Assembly (NCBI GenBank): GCA_910588685.1
Contig: CAJUPX010000008.1
Span: 1 to 64,000 of the forward strand
Origin: an uncultured Christensenellaceae bacterium
Lineage (GTDB): Bacteria > Bacillota > Clostridia > Christensenellales > Borkfalkiaceae
Length of the DNA stretch: 64,000 bases
Direction: 5' to 3'
The notes below the pieces were generated by a model. That model was not told where the DNA came from. It did not search any database and saw only the letters and a list, made by a program, of their open reading frames with translations. The number at the start of each line of letters is the position of its first letter. Within the stretch, counting starts at the first letter, position 1. A program made the translations under genes and the position numbers. Positions 1-8,213 of this stretch are shown in pieces.

Positions 1-39
1 CCGCATATTGGAGCGGGCTATAAGAAATAACTTTTTCAT
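1..39 (-). CDS. ABC transporter permease, N-terminus only (cut by window edge)
   Basis: The minus strand carries an ATG at 39-37 followed by an open frame reading MKKLFLIARSNMR to the window edge. It starts one base beyond the stop codon of the upstream ATPase gene (41-802), so the two are translationally coupled. A basic N-terminus leading into a membrane segment next to a MacB/LolD-type ATPase is what FtsX-like (ABC3) permeases look like. Only 13 codons are visible, so the family call rests on position and is an inference. Confidence 0.6.
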   Translation of the reverse strand, partial: MKKLFLIARSNMR

Positions 40-40
40 T

Positions 41-802
41 TTACCACCCCATATCAGTCAAAAAGGAGGTAATTTTTTCGTGTCGTACCTTGTCGCCGTG
101 CTCATATTTTTCTAAATTGCATTCGCCGAGAATAACACCGTCTTTCAAATAGAGAATACGGTTGCCCCGGCGTGCGGAACGCATATCGTGCGTAACCATT
201 ACAACGCTTTGACCTTGTTCGTTGAATTTTGTGAGCGTGTCTAAAACGTCGAGTCCCGTCTTTGAATTGAGCGCACCCGTAGGCTCGTCGGCAAACAGTA
301 TTTCGGGGCTGTTGATAAGCGCACGTACGATACCGACTCTTTGCGCTTCGCCGCCCGATATTTGCGTAGGGAATTTCTTTTGCGTTTCTTCGGATATATC
401 AACCGCCGCAAACAATTCTTTGGCGCGTGATACGACAGCCTTTTTATCCTTGTTTACAAGCAGTCCTGCGGAAAGCACGTTGTCCATTACGGACATTCCG
501 TCAATAAGATAAATTTGCTGAAACACAAATCCGCAGTGATCGCGGCGGAATATCGCAAGACCGTCCTGCGACAAATCGGAAATGACTTTATCACCGAAAG
601 TGATAGTACCCAAGCTGGGCGTATCCATTCCCGAAAGGGCGTATAATAGGGTGGATTTACCTGCGCCGCTTGCGCCCATAATTACGGTAAAATCGCCTTG
701 ATAAAGTTCCAAATCAATGTTTTTAAGAACGTGCTGCTGCTGACCGCCGTTAGAGAAAGTCTTGCATAGTTTTTCGGTTTTCAATAAAATTTGCTGTTGC
801 AT
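41..802 (-). CDS. ABC transporter ATP-binding protein (MacB/LolD/BceA-like)
   Basis: This 253-residue protein is an ABC nucleotide-binding subunit. It has Walker A GASGAGKST (residues 43-51), a Q-loop region FVFQQ, the signature SGGEAQR, Walker B ILFADEPT and a switch histidine in VMVTHD. The length and the EPTGALNS stretch fit the MacB/LolD/BceA branch, which works with FtsX-type permeases in peptide efflux or antibiotic-peptide resistance. A strong AAGGAGG site lies just before the ATG at 802. It follows the two-component genes on the same strand, an arrangement typical of BceRS-BceAB-like and VanRS-like resistance modules. The substrate cannot be read from the sequence. Confidence 0.9.
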   Translation of the reverse strand: MQQQILLKTEKLCKTFSNGGQQQHVLKNIDLELYQGDFTVIMGASGAGKSTLLYALSGMDTPSLGTITFGDKVISDLSQDGLAIFRRDHCGFVFQQIYLIDGMSVMDNVLSAGLLVNKDKKAVVSRAKELFAAVDISEETQKKFPTQISGGEAQRVGIVRALINSPEILFADEPTGALNSKTGLDVLDTLTKFNEQGQSVVMVTHDMRSARRGNRILYLKDGVILGECNLEKYEHGDKVRHEKITSFLTDMGW

Positions 803-854
803 ATAAAAAACCTCCTTTTTACACGTTCATTTTAACCTTTGAAATTATTAACGG

Positions 855-884
855 TCTTTAATAAAATCTTAAAAATTTCTTAAA
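855..884 (-). promoter_or_regulatory. Putative response-regulator box before the ABC genes
   Basis: On the minus strand the gap between the kinase and ATPase genes reads TTTAAGA (884-878), TTTAAGA (873-867) and TTAAAGA (861-855), spaced 11-12 bases. The TTTAAGA-N5-TTAAAGAC part recurs in front of the response-regulator gene at 2862-2881. Tandem half-sites about one helical turn apart are usual for OmpR-family regulators. A possible -10 (TAAAAT) lies downstream near 831-836. The first box overlaps the kinase stop codon. Confidence 0.55.
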
Positions 885-2145
885 TATTTCCGTTGAGCGA
901 AATTATTACGGTAACTTTTAGTCCGCGGCTGCCGTTTTCTATATTCAGTCCGCCGTGCATTTCGCTCATAAAATAGTCGGAGATGTAAAGTCCCAGTCCC
1001 GCGCCCTCGGTGTTTACTGAATTACTGCCGCGTTTGAATTTTTCTTTCAGTACGGGCAATTCTTCCGCCGGAACTCCGCCGCCGTAATCCTCTGTAATTA
1101 TGTGAAGTGAGTCGTTTCTTTTCAGAACGGAAACGCTTATATGCGTATTTGCATACTTGTACGAGTTTGCAAATATATTGTCAAACACCTGCTGCAAACG
1201 TAAAGTATCGGCGTAAACCAGACATTCTGGTATGTCGGGAATATCGGCACGGTTGAGATAGTCGGCGTTTTTGAGAAGGGTTTTAATTTTGCCGCTTTCC
1301 ACGGTAGAGGGCGTAACGGTGAGCTGCTGCAATTCTTCGAGCGTTGCGGTAAACAGGTTTGTGACAAGAGTGTTTATCTGGTCGGCTTTGCCAATTATCT
1401 GTTCGTAATTTGCACTGTCTTTTACGTTTACCGAAACGGCGAGTCCGACCTCGGAAACGGCTTTAATGCTTGCGACGGGCGTTTTTATATCGTGGGAGAG
1501 CTTTGCAACAAGTTCCTTTTTGTCAGCGTTCGCCTTTGCTTCGGCAAGGCGCGCTTTTTTGAGCTCCGAGCGCATAATGTCAAAGCTTTCTGTAAACGCG
1601 CCGAAGATATTTTGCCTGTCCATTTCCAGAGGAATATCGAGGTTGCCGCCCGCAACCCGCCCGGCAAAGTATCTGAGTTTGTTAAACGGCTTTATTATGT
1701 TCATATGCATATATGCGGCGTAGATAATGCATACCGCGCCCTCAACCGTTATAAATACCGACAGTATTATTACCGTTGACAGCTTGCTCTGCCGGAGCTT
1801 GTCCGCGCCGTCGTTGTATATAATTAGTTTACCGACGGTCTTCCCGTCTTCTGTTAAATCGAGTATAACGTCGCGGTTTATCACGGCGTTGTTTATGCTT
1901 TCGTTCAGTCCCGCACGCGTTGCAAAAAGCACGTTGCCGGAGCTGTCGAGCACAACGTAGTCGAGCGGAGTTGCGTTGACGTGCGACTGCAAATTATCAA
2001 GGTCGCGGGTTACGGACTGCACCGCCTCGTTAACTTCAACGGCGTTTAGCGAAAATTCGGGAGTATGTGCCGCAAAAATTATAAGCGCGGCAATTTCGGC
2101 GATTAAAATTGACAGCGCTGCGGCGTAAAAATACCGTTTTTTCAT
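880..2145 (-). CDS. Sensor histidine kinase with HAMP domain
   Basis: This 421-residue membrane kinase should phosphorylate the regulator encoded just upstream. Segments at about 7-26 and 123-146 span the membrane and bracket a roughly 95-residue extracellular sensor. A HAMP-like linker, an H-box LSHDIKTP with the phosphorylated His218, an N-box NIFANSYKYA and G-boxes DYGGGVP and GAGLGLY follow. I start it at the ATG at 2145-2143, which overlaps the regulator stop as ATGA and has GGAGGC at the right distance. An ATG 12 codons earlier lacks this support. The short extracellular loop is longer than in BceS-type intramembrane kinases, so it resembles VanS/PhoR-type sensors more. The ligand is unknown. 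Confidence 0.88.
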   Translation of the reverse strand: MKKRYFYAAALSILIAEIAALIIFAAHTPEFSLNAVEVNEAVQSVTRDLDNLQSHVNATPLDYVVLDSSGNVLFATRAGLNESINNAVINRDVILDLTEDGKTVGKLIIYNDGADKLRQSKLSTVIILSVFITVEGAVCIIYAAYMHMNIIKPFNKLRYFAGRVAGGNLDIPLEMDRQNIFGAFTESFDIMRSELKKARLAEAKANADKKELVAKLSHDIKTPVASIKAVSEVGLAVSVNVKDSANYEQIIGKADQINTLVTNLFTATLEELQQLTVTPSTVESGKIKTLLKNADYLNRADIPDIPECLVYADTLRLQQVFDNIFANSYKYANTHISVSVLKRNDSLHIITEDYGGGVPAEELPVLKEKFKRGSNSVNTEGAGLGLYISDYFMSEMHGGLNIENGSRGLKVTVIISLNGNI

Positions 2146-2822
2146 TGTTTGCCTCCAATAAATTTGTATCCGTCGCCCCATACGGTAATTATATACCGCG
2201 GCTCGTTGGGGTTTTGTTCAATTGCCTCGCGCAGCCTTCTTATATGCACGTTTAACGTGCCGTCGCCCGTAAATTTGTCCGCCCAGACTTTTTCAAACAG
2301 CTCTTTTTTTGAAATTACTTTGTTTTCGTTTTCTATGAGGTAAGTCAAAAGTCTGTACTCGAGCGCGGTCAGTTTAATCGCACCGCCGTTGACGGTAACG
2401 GTTTTCGATTTTAAATCGACTGCAAGATATCCGTCGTTAAAACCCGCGTCCGCAGACTGTCCGTATCTTTTTAACACGGCTTTGACCTTTGCGAGCAGCA
2501 CGCCGAGTGAATACGGCTTTTGAATATAGTCGTCGCCGCCTATATTCAAAGCTATAATTTTGTCGTCGTCGCTCGTCCGCGCCGATATGAACAGAATGGG
2601 TATATCCGTTGTTTTTCTCAGCTCTTTGCAAAGGGAGAAGCCGTCGCCGTTTTCCATATTGATGTCTAGCAGAATAAGCTCGGCGGAATTTTGTGCTAAG
2701 AATGCGCGGCAGTCTTCCGCGCAGTAAACCGCCGCGGCGGTTACGCCGAACAGGTTAAAGTATTCCGCGGTGCTGTCGGCGAGCATTTTTTCGTCGTCTA
2801 TTACAAGGCAATTGTATTTCAT
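2142..2822 (-). CDS. OmpR-family response regulator
   Basis: This 226-residue protein has a receiver domain (residues 1-120) with acidic residues D9/D10, phosphoacceptor D53 in LILLDINM and K102 in YIQKP. A winged-helix DNA-binding domain follows (about 130-225), ending in the usual VWGDGYKF hairpin. It is the first gene of a minus-strand unit with the kinase (4-base overlap) and, after a 77-base gap, the ABC genes. A GGAGG site precedes the ATG at 2822. The repeated TTTAAGA/TTAAAGAC box in front of this gene and of the ABC genes is the likely target, so it probably controls itself and the transporter. Confidence 0.92.
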   Translation of the reverse strand: MKYNCLVIDDEKMLADSTAEYFNLFGVTAAAVYCAEDCRAFLAQNSAELILLDINMENGDGFSLCKELRKTTDIPILFISARTSDDDKIIALNIGGDDYIQKPYSLGVLLAKVKAVLKRYGQSADAGFNDGYLAVDLKSKTVTVNGGAIKLTALEYRLLTYLIENENKVISKKELFEKVWADKFTGDGTLNVHIRRLREAIEQNPNEPRYIITVWGDGYKFIGGKQ

Positions 2823-2835
2823 ACGTACCTCCGGG

Positions 2836-2882
2836 TATATTATAGCATTTTTTGCGTAAAAGTCTTTAATTATTTCTTAAAT
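2836..2882 (-). promoter_or_regulatory. Promoter and regulator box of the two-component operon
   Basis: On the minus strand TTTAAGA-N5-TTAAAGAC (2881-2862) is followed 17 bases later by TATAAT (near 2844-2839) and then the GGAGG and ATG of the regulator gene. AAAGAC is a poor -35 hexamer, and the box overlaps it, which is the geometry of an activator-dependent promoter. Seventeen of the 20 box positions match the copy at 855-873. Confidence 0.55.
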
Positions 2883-2902
2883 TTTGCAATAATACAAAAA
2901 CC

Positions 2903-2931
2903 TTGCATTTAACGGCGTTTTACAATATAAT
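2903..2931 (+). promoter_or_regulatory. Sigma-A-type promoter for the DUF1893 gene
   Basis: TTGCAT (2903-2908), a 17-base spacer and a perfect TATAAT (2926-2931) lie 20 bases before the ATG at 2951. The element is back to back with the minus-strand regulator promoter. Confidence 0.65.
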
Positions 2932-2950
2932 AAAACAAAAAAGGTGTTGT

Positions 2951-3379
2951 ATGGGTGATTTGGAAAAGGCGGTAAATTTGTTGAAAGAGGGCTGCTATAC
3001 CTGCGTGCTCGTTAAGGGCAGGGAGGTTTTTTACAGCGTTGATAAAGGTATAAAGCCGCTTACGGAGTTTATAGAAAGCGGTAAAAGCTTTAAAGGGTTT
3101 TGCGCGGCAGACAAAATAGCGGGCAGAGCGGCTGCGTTTTTATATGCGGTTATGGGTGTTTCCGAGGTGTATGCCGAGGTGCTTTCCGAGGGGGCCGCGG
3201 ACGTGCTCAAAGCCCATAATATTAAATACGGCTTTGAAGTAATGACGAAAAATATAATAAACCGCAGAGGCGACGGGCTCTGCCCTATGGAGAGCGCGGT
3301 GCAAAATATTAATGATAAATACGCGGCTTATAACGCTGTAAAGGAGAAAATGGCTAAGTTAAGGGCGGAAAATTCATAG
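2951..3379 (+). CDS. DUF1893 domain-containing protein
   Basis: The 142-residue product matches the DUF1893 pattern from memory of the family. It starts LEKAVNLLKEGCYTCVLVKG and continues with SGKSFKGFCAADKIAG, AAAFLYAVMGV, and a C-terminal RRGDGLCPMESAV box. The family is small, cytosolic and of unknown biochemical function, and is common in Clostridia. I start at ATG 2951 after AAGGTG rather than at an ATG 16 codons earlier, because that one lies within the promoter. It stands alone between the two-component operon and the signalling block. Confidence 0.8.
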   Translation: MGDLEKAVNLLKEGCYTCVLVKGREVFYSVDKGIKPLTEFIESGKSFKGFCAADKIAGRAAAFLYAVMGVSEVYAEVLSEGAADVLKAHNIKYGFEVMTKNIINRRGDGLCPMESAVQNINDKYAAYNAVKEKMAKLRAENS

Positions 3380-3390
3380 TTGTTAATTAA

Positions 3391-3419
3391 TTGACAGTTA
3401 AAGTTGATAGTGATAAAAT
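3391..3419 (+). promoter_or_regulatory. Promoter of the kinase block
   Basis: TTGACA (3391-3396), a 17-base spacer and TAAAAT (3414-3419) precede the PAS/kinase gene. This explains away the TTG at 3391 as a -35 hexamer rather than a start codon. Confidence 0.65.
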
Positions 3420-3450
3420 AAATCCGGTATTGATGCGGCGGGAGTTTGGA

Positions 3451-3894
3451 ATGGGTACAGATAATCTGGTTGAACGCATATGGCATTGCATTAACCGTCA
3501 ATCCTCCGACGGGGACGACGGCAGTATGAAGCTGTCGGAAATTTCAGATGAGTTCAAGAACTTTATAGATGAAATCCCCGGCGGGTTTTTGGTATACCGT
3601 GCCGACGAAAGCGAGGAAATCGTTTACGCAAACAGGGCGCTTATTCGTATTTTCGGCTGCAATAATATGCAGGAATTTTTAAAATACACGGGTAATTCTT
3701 TTAAAGGCATAGTGCACCCCGAGGACCTTGGAGAGGTAGAGGCGAGTATACGGTACCAGATAGAACACAGCGCCGACCAGATTGACAGCGTGGAATACCG
3801 TATTATAGACGTTAACGGCAACGTGCACCGTATCGACGATTACGGACGGCTTATACGCAGCGAAGTTTTAGGCGATATTTTTATGTGTTCCTGA
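3451..3894 (+). pseudogene. N-terminal PAS part of a frameshifted hybrid histidine kinase
   Basis: This 147-residue piece contains a PAS domain: GGFLVYRADESEEIVYANRA, then a FGCNN..EFL stretch and the motif YRIIDVNGNVHRIDDYGR. It ends abruptly at TGA 3892-3894 in the last strand of the fold. The missing end of the strand (YVFLTDVTEK) continues in the -1 frame in the next gene (3885-5633). The switch point is a run of five T at 3878-3882; one more T would join both parts into one protein of about 730 residues. I start at ATG 3451, which has GGGAG in front. It could be a real mutation, a sequencing error or a slippage site; the sequence alone cannot tell. Confidence 0.7.
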
Positions 3895-5633
3895 CCGACG
3901 TAACCGAAAAAACCGAGCGGCTGCGCAACGAAAGGGATATGCTTATAAACCTCAGCAGGGAAAAAGAGGAGCGTCTAAAAAAAATAATAAAGAAATTCGG
4001 CGACGAACGCCGGACTATAAACCAGGAGCACTTGCGCAGGCTTGAAGTAATAGAAGGGCTTAGCGTAAACTACGACTCGATATTGTACGTAGACCTCGAC
4101 AACGACAGGGTGTTGCCTTACCGTTTAAGCATACGTACGGCAAAGCAGTTTGAGGACAAGCTGTGCCCTAAGCGGTATTCGGCGTTTATAGAGGACTACG
4201 TAGCGACCTGGGTTTATTCCGATGATTACACCCTCGTTGCCTCGATAACGCGCCCCGAGTATATAAAAGAAAAGCTTGCGGAAAGCAAAACGTATTATAC
4301 AAACTACAGGTGCGTGGTAAACGGTAAAATTTCCTTTTTACAGCTGAGAATAGTCAACGTAGGCGGTTCGGACGACGTTACGCAGATTGTAATGGGTTTC
4401 AGAAACGTGGACGAGGAGTTGCAGCGCGAAATGCAGCATATGCAGCTTTTGGAGCGCGCTCTTAAAAACGCCAAGCAGGCGGAGATAGCCAGAAATGTGT
4501 TTCTTTCGAATATGTCGCACGATATGCGCACTCCGCTAAACGCTATATTCGGGTATACTTCCATTGCTAAAAGCTGTATAAACAATCCGTCTGAGGTTGG
4601 CGGGTATCTCCAAAAAATCGAGGGCGCGTGCAAAGATATTCTCGGGCTTGTGGAAAACGTGCTCGAAATGTCGGAACGGCAGTCTACCGATAATATTCTG
4701 AACGAAACGGAGTGCAATATATGCGACCTTGTGGACGAGGTGCAGTATGCGTTTTTAAATCAGACCGAGCAAAAGCGCATAAAGTTTGTGAAAAACACCG
4801 TTAAGGTGGAGCACAGCGAGGTTTATGCCGACTGTGAAAAACTCAAACAGGTTTTGATGAAGCTGGTTGCCAACGCCGTTAAGTATACGGGTTTGGGAGG
4901 CAAGGTAGAGCTTAACGTGTTTGAAAAAGAGGTCATCTCCAACGGATATTCCCAGTATATTTTTGAAATCAGGGATACGGGCGTAGGCATAGACAAACAG
5001 TTTATAGACCGCCTTTTCGAGCCGTTCGAGCGTGAGAAAAACACTACGTTCAGCGGTATATACGGTATGGGGCTGGGGCTGACCATCGCCAAAAATACTC
5101 TGGATATGATGGACGGGGAAATTTCGGTTGAAAGCGAAGCGGGCAGCGGCAGCGTGTTCACCGTTTCAGTAAAGCTGCACAGGCAGGGGCACCCGCTAAA
5201 CAGTACGATTGACACAATTGCTATTATGAAAGAGCTGCAATCGAGTAAAATTCTGCTTGTGGACGACAACGATATCAACCTCGAAATAGAGGCCGAAATG
5301 CTCGAAGGGGTAGGTTTTACGGTGGAAACCGCCCGGAACGGTAAAATTGCCGTAGATAAAATACGCGGGGCAAAGCGCGGCGAATACGCGGTTGTTCTGA
5401 TGGATATTCAGATGCCGGTAATGGACGGCAGACAGGCGACCGAGGAAATAAGAAAATTAGAGGACAAGGCGCTGTCGCGCATTCCCGTAATCGCGCTTTC
5501 GGCAAACGCGTTTGAAAGCGACAGGAGGATTTCTATGGAGCGCGGAATGAACGCGCACCTCACTAAACCCATAGATATGCCGGTTTTAATCGAAACGATG
5601 GCTAAGTGCGTAAGCGCGTTAAAACACGGCTAA
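3885..5633 (+). CDS. Hybrid sensor histidine kinase with receiver domain (main part)
   Basis: The 582-residue frame begins mid-PAS (GTG at 3885, no ribosome site). It holds a coiled coil (about 10-55), a second PAS-like region (about 58-180), an H-box LSNMSHDMRTPLN with His212, an N-box KLVANAVKYTG, G-boxes DTGVGID and GMGLGLT, and a C-terminal receiver with D460/D461 and phosphoacceptor D507 in VVLMDIQMP. No membrane segment is visible, so it is probably cytosolic. With the upstream PAS fragment restored it would be a PAS-PAS-HisKA-HATPase-REC kinase. The neighbours are a receiver/HD-GYP/GGDEF protein and an Hpt protein, so a phosphorelay controlling cyclic di-GMP is the likely role. Confidence 0.88.
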   Translation: MFLTDVTEKTERLRNERDMLINLSREKEERLKKIIKKFGDERRTINQEHLRRLEVIEGLSVNYDSILYVDLDNDRVLPYRLSIRTAKQFEDKLCPKRYSAFIEDYVATWVYSDDYTLVASITRPEYIKEKLAESKTYYTNYRCVVNGKISFLQLRIVNVGGSDDVTQIVMGFRNVDEELQREMQHMQLLERALKNAKQAEIARNVFLSNMSHDMRTPLNAIFGYTSIAKSCINNPSEVGGYLQKIEGACKDILGLVENVLEMSERQSTDNILNETECNICDLVDEVQYAFLNQTEQKRIKFVKNTVKVEHSEVYADCEKLKQVLMKLVANAVKYTGLGGKVELNVFEKEVISNGYSQYIFEIRDTGVGIDKQFIDRLFEPFEREKNTTFSGIYGMGLGLTIAKNTLDMMDGEISVESEAGSGSVFTVSVKLHRQGHPLNSTIDTIAIMKELQSSKILLVDDNDINLEIEAEMLEGVGFTVETARNGKIAVDKIRGAKRGEYAVVLMDIQMPVMDGRQATEEIRKLEDKALSRIPVIALSANAFESDRRISMERGMNAHLTKPIDMPVLIETMAKCVSALKHG

Positions 5634-5683
5634 GCGGGCGTTTCCGCAATAAATTTATAAAACGGTAAATAAATGCCTATATA

Positions 5684-5712
5684 TTGCAAAAACGCTATTT
5701 TTATGATATAAT
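5684..5712 (+). promoter_or_regulatory. Promoter of the HD-GYP/GGDEF gene
   Basis: TTGCAA (5684-5689), a 17-base spacer and a perfect TATAAT (5707-5712) lie 42 bases before the ATG at 5755, with AACGGAG as ribosome site. The regulator, the Hpt gene and the two small genes after it can be made independently of the broken kinase. Confidence 0.7.
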
Positions 5713-5754
5713 ATATGAAATTTGCGGTTATAAACGCCGTAAACGGAGTAAATA

Positions 5755-7803
5755 ATGAAACAAGACAAAAAAACTATACTTATAGTTGACGATTCGGAAT
5801 TAAACAGGGCGCTGCTTGCCGATATGCTTGCCGACAGCTTTGATATAGTTGAAGCTGAAAACGGAGTTGAGGCTATGGGCATATTGCACGACCGCGAGCT
5901 TGAAATTTCGTTGATGCTGCTGGATATAGTAATGCCCGAAATGGACGGCTTCGAGGTGCTCGCGGCTATGAACAATCTCGGGTACATAAAGACCATTCCC
6001 GTAATTATAATTTCCGCCGAAGTGGGCGGAGTTTACATAGACAGAGCGTACGATCTCGGCGCGATAGACTATATCAGCCGGCCTTTTGACGAACGTACGG
6101 TAAAGCACCGCGTTACAAGCAACTTTATGCTTACGTTAAAGCATAAGGAAATGTCGGAAATGCTGTCCTCCCAGATTTATGAAAAGGAAAAGGACAACAG
6201 GCTGATGATAGAAATTCTGTCGCACATCGTAGAGTTCAGAAACGGCGAGAGCGGACTGCACGTTCTGCACGTTCACGCAATAACCGAAATGCTGCTCAAC
6301 GAGCTTATGAAGCAGACGGATAAATACCGTCTGTCGAACAAGGATTTAAGGCTTATTGCAAACGCGTCCGCGCTTCACGACATAGGCAAGATAACTATAC
6401 CTTCGGAAATTCTGAATAAGCCCGGCAGGTTTACCAGAGAAGAGTTCGAGGTTATGAAAACGCACACCACCGAGGGTGCGAAAATGCTTGACGACATACC
6501 TTTCCGTCAGAACGAGCTGCTCATAAAATACAGCTACGAAATTTGCCGCTGGCACCACGAGCGTTACGACGGCAGGGGTTATCCCGACGGGCTTAAAGGT
6601 GACGCTATTCCTATTTCTGCGCAGGTTGTGTCTATGGCGGACGTTTACGACGCGCTCACCGCAAAACGCTGCTATAAAGACCCGTTCCCGCCCGAGGTGG
6701 CCGTGGATATGATACTCAACGGCGAGTGCGGCGAATTTAATCCCGTTTTGCTTGACTGCTTAAAAGCGATTGCCGAATCGCTTAAAGCCGAGCTCGAACT
6801 GCTGTCTATCGGCAACGTCACCGACAACGGTATAGACAGCACCGTAAAAGAAATACTTATGAGCGACGCGCCCGAAGTTACCAACCGAAGCTTAAAGCTT
6901 CTCGAGCGCGAGAGAATGCGCTATAAATTCCTTTCGGATATTTCAAGCGAAATAACGTTCGAGTACATTCCCGTGCCCGAAATGATTAAGCTTCCCGATT
7001 GGATTTCGGAATCACTCGGCATTCCTTCCAAAATATTAAATCCGTCTGCTAATAAAGAGTGGTGCGCAATTTTTAAAAAAGAAGATTTTACGCAGTTTTT
7101 GGATAAGCTGAAGAACACCACGCCTGAAAATCCCGTTGTTGTTGATAAATATTTATTGACAATCGGCGGAGAGAAAAAGTGGAATAAAATTATAGCCAAA
7201 GTAATGTGGGGTGAAAGCGAAAAGCCCGAGTTTGAAGGCGCAATCGGCAAAATTATGGACATCAACGACGAAACGGTTGCGCTTGAAGATATGGAAGAAA
7301 AGGCGAATAAAGATTTTAAAACAGGTCTTTTCAATTTGCAGGCGGCTAAAAAAATCATTAATGACAGACTGTCCGAGAAAAAGGGCAAGCGCTATGCGCT
7401 CGCCGTATTCGACCTCGATAACTTTAAAAGGGCAAACGACGATTACGGACACCTTTTCGGCGACGAGGTTATAAACGAGGTCGCAAACAGAATTAAGAAA
7501 AATATCCGTAGCAACGATATAGGCGCGCGTATGGGCGGCGACGAATTTATATTGTTTATGGAATACAATCTGGGCGTAAAACGTCAGATAGAGCGTATTT
7601 TCAACAAGCTTACGGGCGATTATAAGGGCTTTTACATAGGCGTAAGTATGGGCGTTGCCTGCGCCGAGAGCGACAGCGATTACGATATGCTGTTTAAAAA
7701 AGCCGACACTGCAATGTACGCGGTAAAACGGAATAAAAAATGTTCGTACCGGTTATACGACGATTCGTTGAAAAGTCTTTTGAACTCGTCGGACGGCGAA
7801 TAA
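5755..7803 (+). CDS. Response regulator with HD-GYP and GGDEF domains (cyclic di-GMP turnover)
   Basis: The 682-residue protein has four parts. A receiver (1-120) carries D12/D13 and phosphoacceptor D57 (LLDIVMP). An HD-GYP phosphodiesterase domain (about 150-345) has HDIGK at 208-212 and HHERYDGRGYPDGL at 267-280. A PAS-like region spans about 390-505. The C-terminal diguanylate cyclase has GGDEF at 594-598 and an intact RxxD inhibition site (RSND, 585-588). Both cyclic di-GMP making and breaking motifs look intact. The receiver has Arg109 before the conserved proline where Lys is normal. The adjacent hybrid kinase and Hpt protein are the likely phosphodonors. Confidence 0.92.
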   Translation: MKQDKKTILIVDDSELNRALLADMLADSFDIVEAENGVEAMGILHDRELEISLMLLDIVMPEMDGFEVLAAMNNLGYIKTIPVIIISAEVGGVYIDRAYDLGAIDYISRPFDERTVKHRVTSNFMLTLKHKEMSEMLSSQIYEKEKDNRLMIEILSHIVEFRNGESGLHVLHVHAITEMLLNELMKQTDKYRLSNKDLRLIANASALHDIGKITIPSEILNKPGRFTREEFEVMKTHTTEGAKMLDDIPFRQNELLIKYSYEICRWHHERYDGRGYPDGLKGDAIPISAQVVSMADVYDALTAKRCYKDPFPPEVAVDMILNGECGEFNPVLLDCLKAIAESLKAELELLSIGNVTDNGIDSTVKEILMSDAPEVTNRSLKLLERERMRYKFLSDISSEITFEYIPVPEMIKLPDWISESLGIPSKILNPSANKEWCAIFKKEDFTQFLDKLKNTTPENPVVVDKYLLTIGGEKKWNKIIAKVMWGESEKPEFEGAIGKIMDINDETVALEDMEEKANKDFKTGLFNLQAAKKIINDRLSEKKGKRYALAVFDLDNFKRANDDYGHLFGDEVINEVANRIKKNIRSNDIGARMGGDEFILFMEYNLGVKRQIERIFNKLTGDYKGFYIGVSMGVACAESDSDYDMLFKKADTAMYAVKRNKKCSYRLYDDSLKSLLNSSDGE

Positions 7804-7844
7804 ATATTTAAACGTAAAACGAAATTTTTGTTGGAGGAAAATTT

Positions 7845-8198
7845 ATGACCATTCAGGAATGTTACGACGTTATCGGCGGAAATTACGGCGATATAGTAAG
7901 CCGTTTAAGAACGGAAGAGCGCATAGCGAGATTTTTAATCAAGGTTGCCGACGACAAGAGTTTCGATTTGCTGAAAACCTCGCTTGAGGAGCGCAATATG
8001 GAAGAGGCGTTCCGCGCGGCGCATACATTAAAGGGCATTTGCCTTAATCTGTCTTTAACGCGCCTTTACGAGTCGGCGAGCAAGCTTACTGAAATATTGC
8101 GCGGCAGAAAGGATTACGGCGACGACATAACGCCGCTTTACGAAAAGGTTAAAGCCGATTATGAACTCGCGGTAGAAAACATCAATAAACTGCGTTAA
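7845..8198 (+). CDS. Hpt-domain phosphotransfer protein
   Basis: This 117-residue stand-alone histidine phosphotransfer protein has the family core AAHTLKGICLNLSLTRLYESA with His60 as the phosphate carrier. A GGAGG site precedes the ATG. It follows the HD-GYP/GGDEF regulator by 41 bases. It would shuttle phosphate from the receiver of the hybrid kinase to the receiver of the output protein; a second hybrid kinase at 41871-44117 could feed it too. Confidence 0.88.
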   Translation: MTIQECYDVIGGNYGDIVSRLRTEERIARFLIKVADDKSFDLLKTSLEERNMEEAFRAAHTLKGICLNLSLTRLYESASKLTEILRGRKDYGDDITPLYEKVKADYELAVENINKLR

Positions 8199-8213
8199 AC
8201 GGAGAGTTATAAA

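Noticed and set aside
3391-3450. TTG at 3391 as start of the PAS fragment
   Set aside because: It is the TTGACA of a promoter with TAAAAT 17 bases on; ATG 3451 has GGGAG in front.
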